Shown here: positions 27,155 through 36,019 of the stretch, piece by piece
Layout of the letters: the number at the start of each line of letters is the position of its first letter
How positions within the stretch are numbered: the stretch's first letter is position 1
Origin: Rhizobium sp.
GTDB taxonomy: Bacteria > Pseudomonadota > Alphaproteobacteria > Rhizobiales > Rhizobiaceae
DNA length: 64,000 nt
Direction of reading: 5' to 3'
Assembly (NCBI GenBank): GCA_002796995.1
Contig: PEKW01000001.1
Location: 62,001 to 126,000 of the forward strand
Program-made: the position numbers and the translations under genes
The notes under the pieces: model-generated
What the model was told of the DNA's origin: nothing
Database searches by the model: none
Seen by the model: the letters and a program-made list of their open reading frames with translations, nothing else

Positions 27155-29512
27155 TCAATTGAAGCCGGCCAGCTGCGTATCGCCGATCTTGACGTCGCCA
27201 AGCGTGCGGAAGGTCAGGCGTGCGCCGATCGACCAGTCGCTCGCGGATTCCTCTTCCGGGTCGTATTTGTCGGAATAGACCAGCGAGAAGACGGTGCACT
27301 CGTCGGCGTAGGAAATGCCGATGCCCTTGCGGTTGATCACGCTCTCGTCGAGATCCCAGGTGACCGAGCCGAACAGCGACCAGTATTCGTTGACCTTGAT
27401 CGAGCTTGCCGACTGGATCTCGTCATTGCGTTCGGTGAAGCCGTATTCCGGCTGGGCGGCGATCTGCGAATAGGTGAGGCTCGTCTGCAGCTTCTCGTTG
27501 GAGAAGGAGACGTTCGCGTCGGTCCGGCGCAGCGCCAGCGTGCGCTCGTCGAGCCGGACATTGGTGGCCACCGACATGCCGTTCGGCATGTCGACACCGG
27601 CCATGCCGACGAAGTCGGAGACATCGGTCTCCAGGCCGGAATTGGCACCGGCCTTGACCAGGTCGTCGGTGGCAAACGAGTTCAGCCCTGCAATGTGGTA
27701 GGACTGGCCGAAAACGCCGCGGACGCCGAAGCCGTTGTCGAAGGAGCCGGTATAGCGCAGCCCGACATTGGCGCGCGTGCCGCCCTCGACGCGGTCATAG
27801 CCGGAGAACTTGTCGCGTTCGAACAGGTTCGTCGCGTCGAAGACGAAGCTCTGTGCGTCTTCGTTCGGCAGGCGGCCGGCCAGCTGCTCGTCGTTACGGG
27901 CGTAGATCTGGGCGATCGGCTCGATGATGTGGCTGCTGTTGTTGGTGGTCAGCAGGACCGGATAGCGGGCTTCGAGGCCTGCCGTCAGCATGTGGCGGGT
28001 TTCCGCCGTCTCGGTGGTGAAGTCGCCGGTGTAGCCGACCGGTGCGTTCAGGTCGAGGCCGAAGGCGTCGCCCCGTGCGGCGAGCAGCGGCGTCAGCTGC
28101 AGTCCGCCCGGAACGCTCAGCGTGCGCTTCCATTCGAGTTCGCCCGACAGGCGGCTCGACGTGCCCTCCAGCCCGCGGTAGCGGGTCAGGTCGTCCACGC
28201 CGTCGCCATTGGTGTCGACGTCGAACTCGTCCGACTTGAAGCGCGACAGGGCGGTGAAGTTCAGATTGCCCGAGAGCTGCCCGCCGGCGATCGGTTCGGG
28301 CGCATAATAGGCGTAGTCGACGGACGGCAGCACGGTCGGCTGCTTCTTTTCCGCGGTGTTCTCGGTGTCGGCGTCCTGGACGTCGAAATAGTAGCCGCGC
28401 ATGTCGAAGGAGTTACGCTTGCCGAGACCCGTCAGATAGACCTGATTGGTATGCGTCGTGTCGTCCAGGCCCTCGAGGCTGTAGGTGCGGGCGAAATTGT
28501 TGTCGCTCTGGAACATCACGTCCCAGCCGAAGGTCCAGCGCGGATTGATCTCGAACTTGCCTTCCGACGCGACCATGCCGCGCAGGTCGCGGTTGGCGTC
28601 GCTGGTGTTGGCGTCGAAGCTCTCGCGATGCAGTTGGTCGATGCCGGCGGCGCGCACGGTCGCGGTGCCGCTCTCGAATCGCTGGCGGATTTCCGCTTCC
28701 AGCAGGACGCCCTGGCTGGTGAAGCCGGTCGCCTTGACGGTCGCGTCGCGCTGGTTGGAGATGGCAAAGTAATAGGGAACCGTCAGGCCGAAGCCGAGGT
28801 TCTCCGAGGTCCGCATCTCTGGGAAGAGGAAGCCGGACTTGCGCTTCACCGTGTGGTCGGGAACCTCGATCGCCGGCAGCACGGCGATCGTGCGGCCGAA
28901 CAGCTCGAATCGGGCCTTCTCCAGTCGCACCGTATGCTTCTGGCCATTCTGGATGACGCGCTCGGCCTTGACCTGCCAGAGCGGCGGGCGTTCCGGATGA
29001 TCGGCGCAAGGCAGGCAGGCCGTGTAGACGCCCTTGTTGAGAATCATGTCCGTGCCGTTCACCCGCTCGCCGCTTTCGGCAGCCAGACGCGTGTTGTCGG
29101 TCGTCTCGATTCTCAGTGCCTTGACGAAACCGTCGGCGAAATTGTCGGTGACGTCGAGCGTGTCGGCATAGATGCGGTTGCCGCCCGGCTCGACCAGCTC
29201 GATATTGCCGCTGGCCGTCATGCGGCCGGACTTCTGGTCGTAGACGACCTTGCGGGCCACCATCTGGTAGCCGCCGTAATTGATCTGCACACCGCCGACC
29301 GCCGTTACGCGCTCGGCGTCACGGTCGTAAAGCAGTTCATTGGCTGCCAGCAGAAGCTTGGCGTCTTCGGGAATACCGCTCACAAGCGAAGAGGCCGGCT
29401 GGCTGTCCTGGGCACGTGCGACGACGGCCGGCGACACGAATGCGCACACGGCGACTCCCGTCAGCAGGGCTAGGGCTAGCCTTCTGATCTTCTCGCGGTC
29501 ACTTGCCGCCAC
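27155..29512 (-). CDS. lptD: LPS-assembly protein LptD
   Basis: LptD forms the outer-membrane barrel through which LPS reaches the cell surface. The 785-residue precursor has a signal peptide (about 1-35, cleavage near VARAQ), a LptA-like N-terminal beta-jellyroll (LLAANELLYDRDAERVTAVG) and a long barrel from about residue 210. A CLPC pair near 167-170 and a cysteine in DECTVFS near the C-terminus are candidates for the disulfides that mature LptD needs. The GTG start overlaps the lptG stop (TAGTG), with AGGAGG 8 bp before it. It follows lptF and lptG, with which it works. Confidence 0.95.
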   Translation of the reverse strand: MAASDREKIRRLALALLTGVAVCAFVSPAVVARAQDSQPASSLVSGIPEDAKLLLAANELLYDRDAERVTAVGGVQINYGGYQMVARKVVYDQKSGRMTASGNIELVEPGGNRIYADTLDVTDNFADGFVKALRIETTDNTRLAAESGERVNGTDMILNKGVYTACLPCADHPERPPLWQVKAERVIQNGQKHTVRLEKARFELFGRTIAVLPAIEVPDHTVKRKSGFLFPEMRTSENLGFGLTVPYYFAISNQRDATVKATGFTSQGVLLEAEIRQRFESGTATVRAAGIDQLHRESFDANTSDANRDLRGMVASEGKFEINPRWTFGWDVMFQSDNNFARTYSLEGLDDTTHTNQVYLTGLGKRNSFDMRGYYFDVQDADTENTAEKKQPTVLPSVDYAYYAPEPIAGGQLSGNLNFTALSRFKSDEFDVDTNGDGVDDLTRYRGLEGTSSRLSGELEWKRTLSVPGGLQLTPLLAARGDAFGLDLNAPVGYTGDFTTETAETRHMLTAGLEARYPVLLTTNNSSHIIEPIAQIYARNDEQLAGRLPNEDAQSFVFDATNLFERDKFSGYDRVEGGTRANVGLRYTGSFDNGFGVRGVFGQSYHIAGLNSFATDDLVKAGANSGLETDVSDFVGMAGVDMPNGMSVATNVRLDERTLALRRTDANVSFSNEKLQTSLTYSQIAAQPEYGFTERNDEIQSASSIKVNEYWSLFGSVTWDLDESVINRKGIGISYADECTVFSLVYSDKYDPEEESASDWSIGARLTFRTLGDVKIGDTQLAGFN

Positions 29513-30594
29513 TAACCATCCTCCTGATGAAGCAGGATTGTCGCTCCCAGGGCCATCGCCACGACGACCGGAACCCAGGCCGCGACGAACGGCGGTACGA
29601 CACCGCTGCTTCCGAATGCTTTTACAAGCACGGTAACCACATAAAGCACGAAGCCGGACAGGATTCCACCCAGAATCACCGAGCGCGACTGGTTGAACCT
29701 ACTGAATTTTAATGAAACGGTTGCAGCAATCAGCGTCATTGCGACCAAAAGGAAAGGGAGTGAAAGCAGGGAATGGAACTGCGTTTCCAGCGCCTTGGTC
29801 GACACGCCGAATGATTTTGCCACCGCGATCTTTCGAGAAAGCTCATAAAAAGCAACGGTCTCCGGCTGCGCCAGACGTTCCTGGACGAATTCCTGTTTCA
29901 GATTGGTACTGACTTTGGCTGTGGCGAGCCTTGTGGGTACGTCACCGGGACGGGTTTCCGTCACGTCGGTAAGCATCCAGTAACCATCTTTCAATTTCGC
30001 CGAGTGCGCATCCTGTCTCAGTATGATGCGACCGTCGCTGTCGAAATGGATCAGGACGGCGTCGACGAGAAAGGTTCCGTCCTCGAGAACCGTCTCCGCA
30101 CCGATGATCACGTCGGCCTTGCCGCTGATCTGGCGCAGCCATGGCACCGCGTTGGAGGACGGCCGCGCGCCGCTTTCGCGCGAGCTCGCCTCGATCTGCA
30201 GCGCCTGTCGCTGTCCCCAGGCGGCAAGCGGATTGACGACGAAGGAGGTGACCAGCCCGACGAGGAAGGCGCCAAGGATGAAGGGCGTCATGAACTGCCA
30301 GACGGAAATGCCGGCGGCCCGGGCCACGACCAGCTCGGATTTCCGATTGAGGGCGATCAGCGTCGTCATGCCGACGAAAAGCGTGATGAAGGGGATCGTC
30401 TGCTGCAGGATGAGCGGCAGGCGAAGCGCGGTCAGCCACAAAAGGCCCCAGACGGAAAAGACGCCGCGTCCGGCGAGCCGTCCCGAGGTCTCGCTGAAGT
30501 CGATCAGATAGCCGATCGCGATCACGCCGGCGAGGAACCAGAGCATCGTCGTCACATAGCGACGGAAGAAGTAGCGGCCGAGCGTGAACATCAT
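29512..30594 (-). CDS. lptG: LPS export ABC transporter permease LptG
   Basis: LptG is one of two inner-membrane permeases that, with the LptB ATPase, extract LPS toward the periplasmic bridge. The 360-residue protein has the YjgP/YjgQ layout: three N-terminal membrane segments, a periplasmic beta-jellyroll of about 150 residues, and three C-terminal segments. The ATG at 30594 overlaps the lptF stop (ATGA); a 20-codon upstream extension is not family-like. It is translationally coupled to both neighbours. Confidence 0.96.
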   Translation of the reverse strand: MMFTLGRYFFRRYVTTMLWFLAGVIAIGYLIDFSETSGRLAGRGVFSVWGLLWLTALRLPLILQQTIPFITLFVGMTTLIALNRKSELVVARAAGISVWQFMTPFILGAFLVGLVTSFVVNPLAAWGQRQALQIEASSRESGARPSSNAVPWLRQISGKADVIIGAETVLEDGTFLVDAVLIHFDSDGRIILRQDAHSAKLKDGYWMLTDVTETRPGDVPTRLATAKVSTNLKQEFVQERLAQPETVAFYELSRKIAVAKSFGVSTKALETQFHSLLSLPFLLVAMTLIAATVSLKFSRFNQSRSVILGGILSGFVLYVVTVLVKAFGSSGVVPPFVAAWVPVVVAMALGATILLHQEDG

Positions 30595-31769
30595 GGCGTG
30601 GAACCCTTGCCCGATGATTCGCGACGGGGGAAGTAAGCCGACATCGCGTTCCACAGGCGCGCCAGCGCATGGCGGATGCTGCGCGGCAGGCGCAGCTGGC
30701 GTCCGCTGAACAGCAGAAAGGCGGAAAGACCGCCGCCGACGACCGGCACAGCATAGACCAGCGGCACATAGACCGCGTCGCCTTCGGCCAGCTTCACGGT
30801 GTAGTTCGAGAGCCAGTAGAGCCCAAGCGCAATGGCGAGCGACGAGGCCATGGGATGCAGCCGTGCCTCGCGATGCGAGCGGGCATTGCCGCAGATGACC
30901 AGCGAAATCAGCGCGAACACCAGCGGCATCGCCCAGGTGCTCATGCGGCGATGCAATTCGCTGCGGTACTCGCCGCCGTTCTTCTGCACGTCCGGATCGT
31001 TGGGGTCGGGATTGAGCAGGAAGGAGAGGTCGCGGTCGATCGCGTGCAGGCGGGCCTGGCTGCGCGTCTGCGACAGGTCCGACAGGTCGAAGGAATAGGA
31101 ATCGAATCGCACGATCGAGACCTCGCCGTTCGGGGTCTTGCGCTGCACCTCGCCGTCCTTCATCACCAGCGCGGTTCCGCTCTCGTCCACGGCACCCTCT
31201 CGGGCATAGTAGATCAGCGAATAGGCGGGATCGCGCGAATCGGCGACGAACAGCCCGCGCAGCACGCGACCCGACAGGCGTTCGGAAATCTGCACGTAGA
31301 GGCCGTCCTCGATGCGGCGGAAGCTCTTTTCCTCGATGACCGTGGACAGGAGGTCGGCATAGGCGGCGGCAATCATCTCGCGGGTGCTGACACGCAGCTT
31401 CGGCTCGACGAAATTCGCCATCAGGAAGGAGAAGACGCTGAGCACGGCGGCGGCTATCAGCAGCGGCCTCGAGATCGTGCGGCGCGGCGCGCCGGCCGCG
31501 TCGATGACCGCGAGCTCCGAATCGTTGTTCATCGCCGTCAGCGTCTGGGTGATGCCGATCACCAGCGCGAAGGGCAGGACGGCCGGGATGATCGTCGGCA
31601 GGATAAGGGTGGCGAGCTTCATGAACGAGCCGACCGACTGGCCGCTGTCGGTCACCAGGTTGATTCGCGCCAGCACCTGCGTTGTCCAGATGATCGCCAG
31701 CACCGGCAGCAGCGCGGTGAGGAACATCTGGCCGACACGCCGCAGGATGTAGAGTTCGAGAAGCTTCAT
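30591..31769 (-). CDS. lptF: LPS export ABC transporter permease LptF
   Basis: The partner permease of LptG. The 392-residue protein opens with the family-typical MKLLELYILRRVGQMFLTALLPVLAIIWTTQ region (first membrane segment), has the periplasmic jellyroll at about 140-270, and three membrane segments near the C-terminus. First gene of the lptF-lptG-lptD-surA-pdxA-rsmA run. The gene for the LptB ATPase is not in this window. Confidence 0.96.
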   Translation of the reverse strand: MKLLELYILRRVGQMFLTALLPVLAIIWTTQVLARINLVTDSGQSVGSFMKLATLILPTIIPAVLPFALVIGITQTLTAMNNDSELAVIDAAGAPRRTISRPLLIAAAVLSVFSFLMANFVEPKLRVSTREMIAAAYADLLSTVIEEKSFRRIEDGLYVQISERLSGRVLRGLFVADSRDPAYSLIYYAREGAVDESGTALVMKDGEVQRKTPNGEVSIVRFDSYSFDLSDLSQTRSQARLHAIDRDLSFLLNPDPNDPDVQKNGGEYRSELHRRMSTWAMPLVFALISLVICGNARSHREARLHPMASSLAIALGLYWLSNYTVKLAEGDAVYVPLVYAVPVVGGGLSAFLLFSGRQLRLPRSIRHALARLWNAMSAYFPRRESSGKGSTP

Positions 31770-31878
31770 GCCGTTCCCTGGGAGCGCGGTGACCGGATCG
31801 CGCCCGCGATTGAGGATTGGCTCTCTCTACGACGCTTGCGGCTTTTTGGCGACAGCGCGCCTTCGCTTTTCCTGCGTG

Positions 31879-32667
31879 TCATGCTGCGTTTTTCCGCACT
31901 CGCGTTATTTCGAACACGGCCACGACCAGGACGAAGACCACCGGCGACGACAGCCAGCCGAGAACGACGTCGGAAAGATAATGTCCGCCGAAGGAAAGGC
32001 GGAAGGCAGGCGTCACCAGCGAGACGGCGATGATGCCTGGCGCAAGCGCAAGGCGGAGCCGTGGCGGCAGCAGCGGGATCAGGCAGATCAGCCAGCCGGC
32101 GCCGGCGGCCTCGCCGGAAATGAACGAGCAATTGTTGTCGCATTGGCCGGAAAACGACCCGGCCGGCATGAAGGGCAGTTCGCCGCCGAAGAGGTCGGTC
32201 TGGTGTGGCCTCGGGCGGCCGGAATAGCTCTTCAGCAGCAGGTTGACGAGCACATAGGGGCCGAGGAAGAAGGCGATCAACGACTGGGTGTAGAGGCGGA
32301 CCTTCTGCGGCTCGTAGGTGGCGCCGTGGTGCTGCAGCGCCATGATGAGGGCGATCGCGACGACGACCGCCGCGGCCGAAGGCGCATAGAACAGCACCTT
32401 GCGCAGGAAGAGGAATAGCCCGTCCAGCCGATAGGGGAAGTCGCCGCAGACCAGACCTGGAGCGGTCCCCTCAGGGCATGCGGCCTTTTCGAAGAAGGTG
32501 GCACTTGCGGCGATGTCCAGCGACGGCACGAAGTGGAAGATCGCCAGCAGCAGGCACCAGAGTGTGAGCAACGCGAGCGCCAGCACGCAGGCGCGATAGG
32601 CGTCCGCATCGCGGCGGATCGCTTCGATCAGGGCTTGGTGGTCGGGCTTCGGCAAGGGCGGCTCCAT
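31879..32667 (-). CDS. PAP2 family phosphatase with altered C2 motif
   Basis: A 262-residue inner-membrane protein with about six membrane segments and the PAP2 acid-phosphatase motifs: C1 as Lys146-x6-Arg153-Pro154, and C3 with Arg223, His229 and Asp233. In motif C2, where the family has PSGH, the sequence is FISGE (Glu186 in place of His). Family members act on lipid phosphates such as undecaprenyl pyrophosphate or lipid A. It is 109 bp upstream of lptF on the same strand, so an envelope-lipid substrate is plausible but unproven. Confidence 0.85.
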   Translation of the reverse strand: MEPPLPKPDHQALIEAIRRDADAYRACVLALALLTLWCLLLAIFHFVPSLDIAASATFFEKAACPEGTAPGLVCGDFPYRLDGLFLFLRKVLFYAPSAAAVVVAIALIMALQHHGATYEPQKVRLYTQSLIAFFLGPYVLVNLLLKSYSGRPRPHQTDLFGGELPFMPAGSFSGQCDNNCSFISGEAAGAGWLICLIPLLPPRLRLALAPGIIAVSLVTPAFRLSFGGHYLSDVVLGWLSSPVVFVLVVAVFEITRVRKNAA

Positions 32668-32872
32668 CTCGACAGGCCTGGCCTCGCCTTACCGGCGAGG
32701 AGCGCGCGGAACCTATCCGCAGTCGCCTTCGCCTGACAAGAGGCGGCGTGATCACGTTCCTTCCATCGGGGATTGTGTCCGGGCGCCGTCCGGTTTTCCT
32801 TGCCTTCGAGACGGAAAAGGAGAAGATCGCGGTCCGCAAGTTTTCTCCCTTCCATCGTTCGTTGGAGTCCCC

Positions 32873-34381
32873 ATGACCGGCAAGATCGACATCAGTTTTT
32901 CCAAGTCCCATCGCGTTACCGAGGGTGTCGCCATCCTGCTGAAGACGGTCGAAGCCGAGCTTCCGGCCGGTGTCGCGGATGCCGATCCGGCCGGCATCTT
33001 CGGTCGGGCGGCCAAGGTCGCAAAGTTCACCGGCAAGTCCATGTCCGTGCTGGACATCGTCGCGCCGCATGGTTCGGAAGCCGACCGCATGGTCGTCGTC
33101 GGGCTCGGCAAGGCGGCGGCGCTGACCTCGCATGACTGGTTGAAGGCCGGCGGCAAGGCGGCGGCTGCGCTCAAGGGCGCCGACAAGGCGACCGTCTTCC
33201 TCGACGTTCCCGGTCTGGAGATCTCACCTAAGGCGGCCGCCGACTTCGCCCTCGGCATGCTGCTGCGCGCCTACAAGTTCGACACCTACAAGAGCAAGAA
33301 GAAGAACGACGCCAACGGCGACGACGAGGGCAACACCAACGACAAGGACGTGAAGGTCACCATCGTCACGGCCGACGCCTCTGCCGCGAAGAAGGCCTTC
33401 TCCGACGCGGAGGCAGTGGCCGAGGGCGTCGTCCTCGCCCGCAATCTCGTCAACGAGCCGGCCAATGTGCTCGGCCCGGAAGAGTTCGCCGATACGGCAA
33501 AGAAGCTCGAGGCGCTCGGCGTCGATATCGAGATCCTCGGCGAAAAGGAAATGAAGAAGCTCGGCATGGGCGCGCTGCTCGGCGTGGCCCAGGGCTCGGT
33601 GCGTCCGCCACGCCTCGTCGTCATGCAGTGGAAGGGCGGCAAGTCCAAGGACAAGCCGATCGCCTTCGTCGGCAAGGGCGTCGTGTTCGACACCGGCGGT
33701 ATTTCGATCAAGCCGGCCGCCGGCATGGAAGAGATGAAGGGTGACATGGGCGGGGCGGCTGCCGTCACTGGCCTGATGCACACGCTCGCCGCCCGCAAGG
33801 CCAAGGCCAATGTCGTCGGTATCATCGGCCTCGTCGAGAACATGCCCGACGGCAATGCCCAGCGGCCGGGCGACATCGTCACCTCGATGTCCGGCCAGAC
33901 GATCGAGGTCATCAATACCGACGCCGAAGGCCGCCTCGTGCTGGCCGACGCGCTCTGGTACTGCAACGACCGCTTCAAGCCGGAATTCATGGTCAATCTG
34001 GCCACCCTGACCGGTGCCGTGCTGGTGGCGCTCGGCAACCTGCATGCCGGCCTGTTCTCCAATGACGATGCGCTTTCGGAAAAGCTGCTCGCCGCCGGAC
34101 TTGTCACCAACGAGCGCCTCTGGCGGCTGCCGATGGGCAAGGACTACGACAAGATGATCGACTCGAAGTTCGCCGACATGAAGAACTCGAGCGGCCGCCA
34201 CGCCGGCTCGATCACCGCCGCGCAGTTCCTCAAGCGCTTCGTCAAGGATACGCCCTGGGCCCATCTCGACATCGCCGGCACGGCCATGGCCTCGCCTTCG
34301 GACGAGATCAACCAGTCCTGGGGCTCGGGCTTCGGCGTGCGTTTGCTCGACGAGCTGGTCCGGACCAACTACGAAGCGTGA
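32873..34381 (+). CDS. pepA: Leucyl aminopeptidase (M17 family)
   Basis: A di-zinc cytosolic aminopeptidase of 502 residues. The metal-binding core includes [18 protein letters not shown] and the family signature [12 protein letters not shown] near residue 345, followed by [15 protein letters not shown] Lys/Asn/Asp-rich insertion lies at about 138-160 between the N-terminal and catalytic domains. It is divergent from the PAP2 gene and its stop overlaps a possible start of holC. In E. coli PepA also binds DNA; that role cannot be judged here. Confidence 0.97.
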   Translation: MTGKIDISFSKSHRVTEGVAILLKTVEAELPAGVADADPAGIFGRAAKVAKFTGKSMSVLDIVAPHGSEADRMVVVGLGKAAALTSHDWLKAGGKAAAALKGADKATVFLDVPGLEISPKAAADFALGMLLRAYKFDTYKSKKKNDANGDDEGNTNDKDVKVTIVTADASAAKKAFSDAEAVAEGVVLARNLVNEPANVLGPEEFADTAKKLEALGVDIEILGEKEMKKLGMGALLGVAQGSVRPPRLVVMQWKGGKSKDKPIAFVGKGVVFDTGGISIKPAAGMEEMKGDMGGAAAVTGLMHTLAARKAKANVVGIIGLVENMPDGNAQRPGDIVTSMSGQTIEVINTDAEGRLVLADALWYCNDRFKPEFMVNLATLTGAVLVALGNLHAGLFSNDDALSEKLLAAGLVTNERLWRLPMGKDYDKMIDSKFADMKNSSGRHAGSITAAQFLKRFVKDTPWAHLDIAGTAMASPSDEINQSWGSGFGVRLLDELVRTNYEA

Positions 34382-34401
34382 CGCTGGAAAGGGCAGGGGC
34401 C

Positions 34402-34851
34402 TTGGCCGAGATTCTCTTCTACCATCTGACGGAATCGAAGCTCGAGGATGCCCTGCCGCCGCTTCTCGAAAAGAGCGTCGAGCGGGGCTGGAAAGTGGCG
34501 GTTCAGACCGCCGATGCCGCGCGCCGCGATGCGCTCGACACGCATTTGTGGACCTTTCGCGACGACAGCTTTCTGCCGCACGGCACGGATTCCGTCGAGG
34601 GGGCGGAAGGCCAGCCCGTTCTGATTACCACCGAGCAGGACAATCGCAACGGCGCCACCGTCCGCTTCCTGGTGGACGGCGCCGAGCCGCCGGAAACGCT
34701 CGACTACGACCGGGTCGTCTTCGTCTTCGACGGCCATAACCAGGAACAGCTCGAAGGCGCGCGCGGCCAGTGGAAGAAGCTGAAGACCGAAGGTCACAAG
34801 CTCACCTACTGGCAGCAGACCCACGAAGGACGCTGGGAAAAGAAGGCATAA
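34402..34851 (+). CDS. holC: DNA polymerase III chi subunit
   Basis: HolC links the clamp loader to single-strand-binding protein. I place the start at the TTG at 34402 because homologues begin at the conserved LAEILFYHLTES and an AAGGG lies 8 bp upstream; this gives 149 residues. A GTG at 34378, overlapping the pepA stop, would add eight non-conserved residues. Conserved stretches include VVFVFDGHNQEQLEGARGQW. The pepA-holC order is widespread in proteobacteria. Confidence 0.93.
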   Translation: MAEILFYHLTESKLEDALPPLLEKSVERGWKVAVQTADAARRDALDTHLWTFRDDSFLPHGTDSVEGAEGQPVLITTEQDNRNGATVRFLVDGAEPPETLDYDRVVFVFDGHNQEQLEGARGQWKKLKTEGHKLTYWQQTHEGRWEKKA

Positions 34852-34859
34852 GCCGCGTT

Positions 34860-34874
34860 CCGGCGAACCGCCGG
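34860..34874. terminator. Small hairpin between convergent holC and the Tad genes
   Basis: CCGGCG and CGCCGG around a 3-base loop, 8 bp after holC. It is short and lacks a T-run; only a weak candidate for transcription ending. Confidence 0.3.
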
Positions 34875-34900
34875 TGCCCGAGCCCGGGTACAGCGGCTTC

Positions 34901-35500
34901 CTATTTGTGTTCGACCGTGTCGCCGACCCGCGGGCGGGCAAAGGCGTTGCTGCTCAGCCGGTAGCTGTCCAGACCCGTCACCTTCGACAGGAGCGAGGTG
35001 AAGGTCGTGGTCATTTCGAACTTCACCACGGTCACGATGATCTGCACCCCGGGCTGCTTGATGGTCGAGGGTATGTCGACCGGTGACTGCGCGCCGGCGC
35101 CCAGTGCTGCGATGTTGTAGCCGTAGGACCAGTTGACGGTCGCCTGGCCCTTGGCGTCGATGTCGAGCACCGAAACCAGGACCGTGGCCGGGTTGGCCAC
35201 GAAGGGTTCAAGAATGCTGGTGGCGCCGTCGAGCAGGGTCTTCAGCTGCTGGTTGGACCAGGCCGATTCCTGCGTGACGATGTCGCTCGTCGTCGTCGCG
35301 ATCTGGTTGACCCGCCGGTTGACCATCAGCGCTTCGCCCAGATCGAGTGTGGCGGCAAACAGCATGACGATGACAGGCAGGAGGATGGCGAACTCCAGAC
35401 CGGACAGGCCGCTTCGATCCTTGAACAGACGCCGGACGAGGCTGCCGGCTCGTGTCGAAGAAAGGAGGTTTTTGTCGGTGCGTTTGTCGGACATGGTCAT
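34901..35500 (-). CDS. TadE-like pseudopilin / pilus assembly protein
   Basis: A 199-residue protein with a basic N-terminus and the TadE signature of charged residues before one membrane helix (SGLSGLEFAILLPVIVMLFAATLDLGEAL at about 30-60, containing the Glu expected after the processing glycine). The rest is predicted periplasmic. Its start overlaps the previous gene's stop (ATGA). It is the last of three Tad-type genes; the Tad secretion ATPase and prepilin peptidase are not here. Confidence 0.85.
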   Translation of the reverse strand: MTMSDKRTDKNLLSSTRAGSLVRRLFKDRSGLSGLEFAILLPVIVMLFAATLDLGEALMVNRRVNQIATTTSDIVTQESAWSNQQLKTLLDGATSILEPFVANPATVLVSVLDIDAKGQATVNWSYGYNIAALGAGAQSPVDIPSTIKQPGVQIIVTVVKFEMTTTFTSLLSKVTGLDSYRLSSNAFARPRVGDTVEHK

Positions 35501-36009
35501 TCGAAGGGCTCGTTTCTGAACAGAGCCGCAGCCGCGAGAGCGTAGGATCCATCGTCGAGCGTATGGGCGTCGACCCCGGCAAAGCCGAGCACGCTGTCGA
35601 ACGGCAGGAAGGCCTGGATCAGCATGTAGTCGCCCGACTTGCCGGCCGAAAAGCTCTCCTCCACCGACATCTTGCCGCCCTTCACCGCCGAGACGTAGCT
35701 GACGGAGGAGAAGTTGGCCATGGCCGTGGTCTTCACCAGCAGCTTGTTCTCGCAGTCGAAGGCGAGCGACATGTTTGCGCAGACCTTGGACTTGAAGGTC
35801 GCGAGGTTCCAGTTATCGGTGGATGCCTTGCCCGTCCTCACCTGCCGCGCCGTCATCTGCAGGGCCGCATCGAGCGAGCTGTCTATGAAGAACATGAAGG
35901 CCACTTCGAGAATGGCGAAGAGCAGCGTGAAGAACGGCATGGCCATCAGGCCGAACTCGATGGCCGCCGCTCCCTCTTTGTCCCGGATCAGACGCCGGCT
36001 CACTTGCAT
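35497..36009 (-). CDS. TadE family pilus protein
   Basis: A 170-residue TadE protein. After a basic leader (VSRRLIRDKEG) comes AAIEFGLMAMPFFTLLFAIL, the typical Glu-containing N-terminal membrane helix, followed by a periplasmic domain with two cysteines (CANMS and DCENK) near residues 77 and 86 that could form a disulfide. TadE and TadF-like proteins are minor pseudopilins needed for Flp-type pili. It lies 10 bp downstream of the TadG gene. Confidence 0.88.
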   Translation of the reverse strand: MQVSRRLIRDKEGAAAIEFGLMAMPFFTLLFAILEVAFMFFIDSSLDAALQMTARQVRTGKASTDNWNLATFKSKVCANMSLAFDCENKLLVKTTAMANFSSVSYVSAVKGGKMSVEESFSAGKSGDYMLIQAFLPFDSVLGFAGVDAHTLDDGSYALAAAALFRNEPFE

Positions 36010-36019
36010 GGCGTGCTCC

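Noticed and set aside
27695..29473. A 592-codon plus-strand frame opposite lptD
   Set aside because: Antisense to lptD and compositionally a shadow; no similarity that I can recognise.
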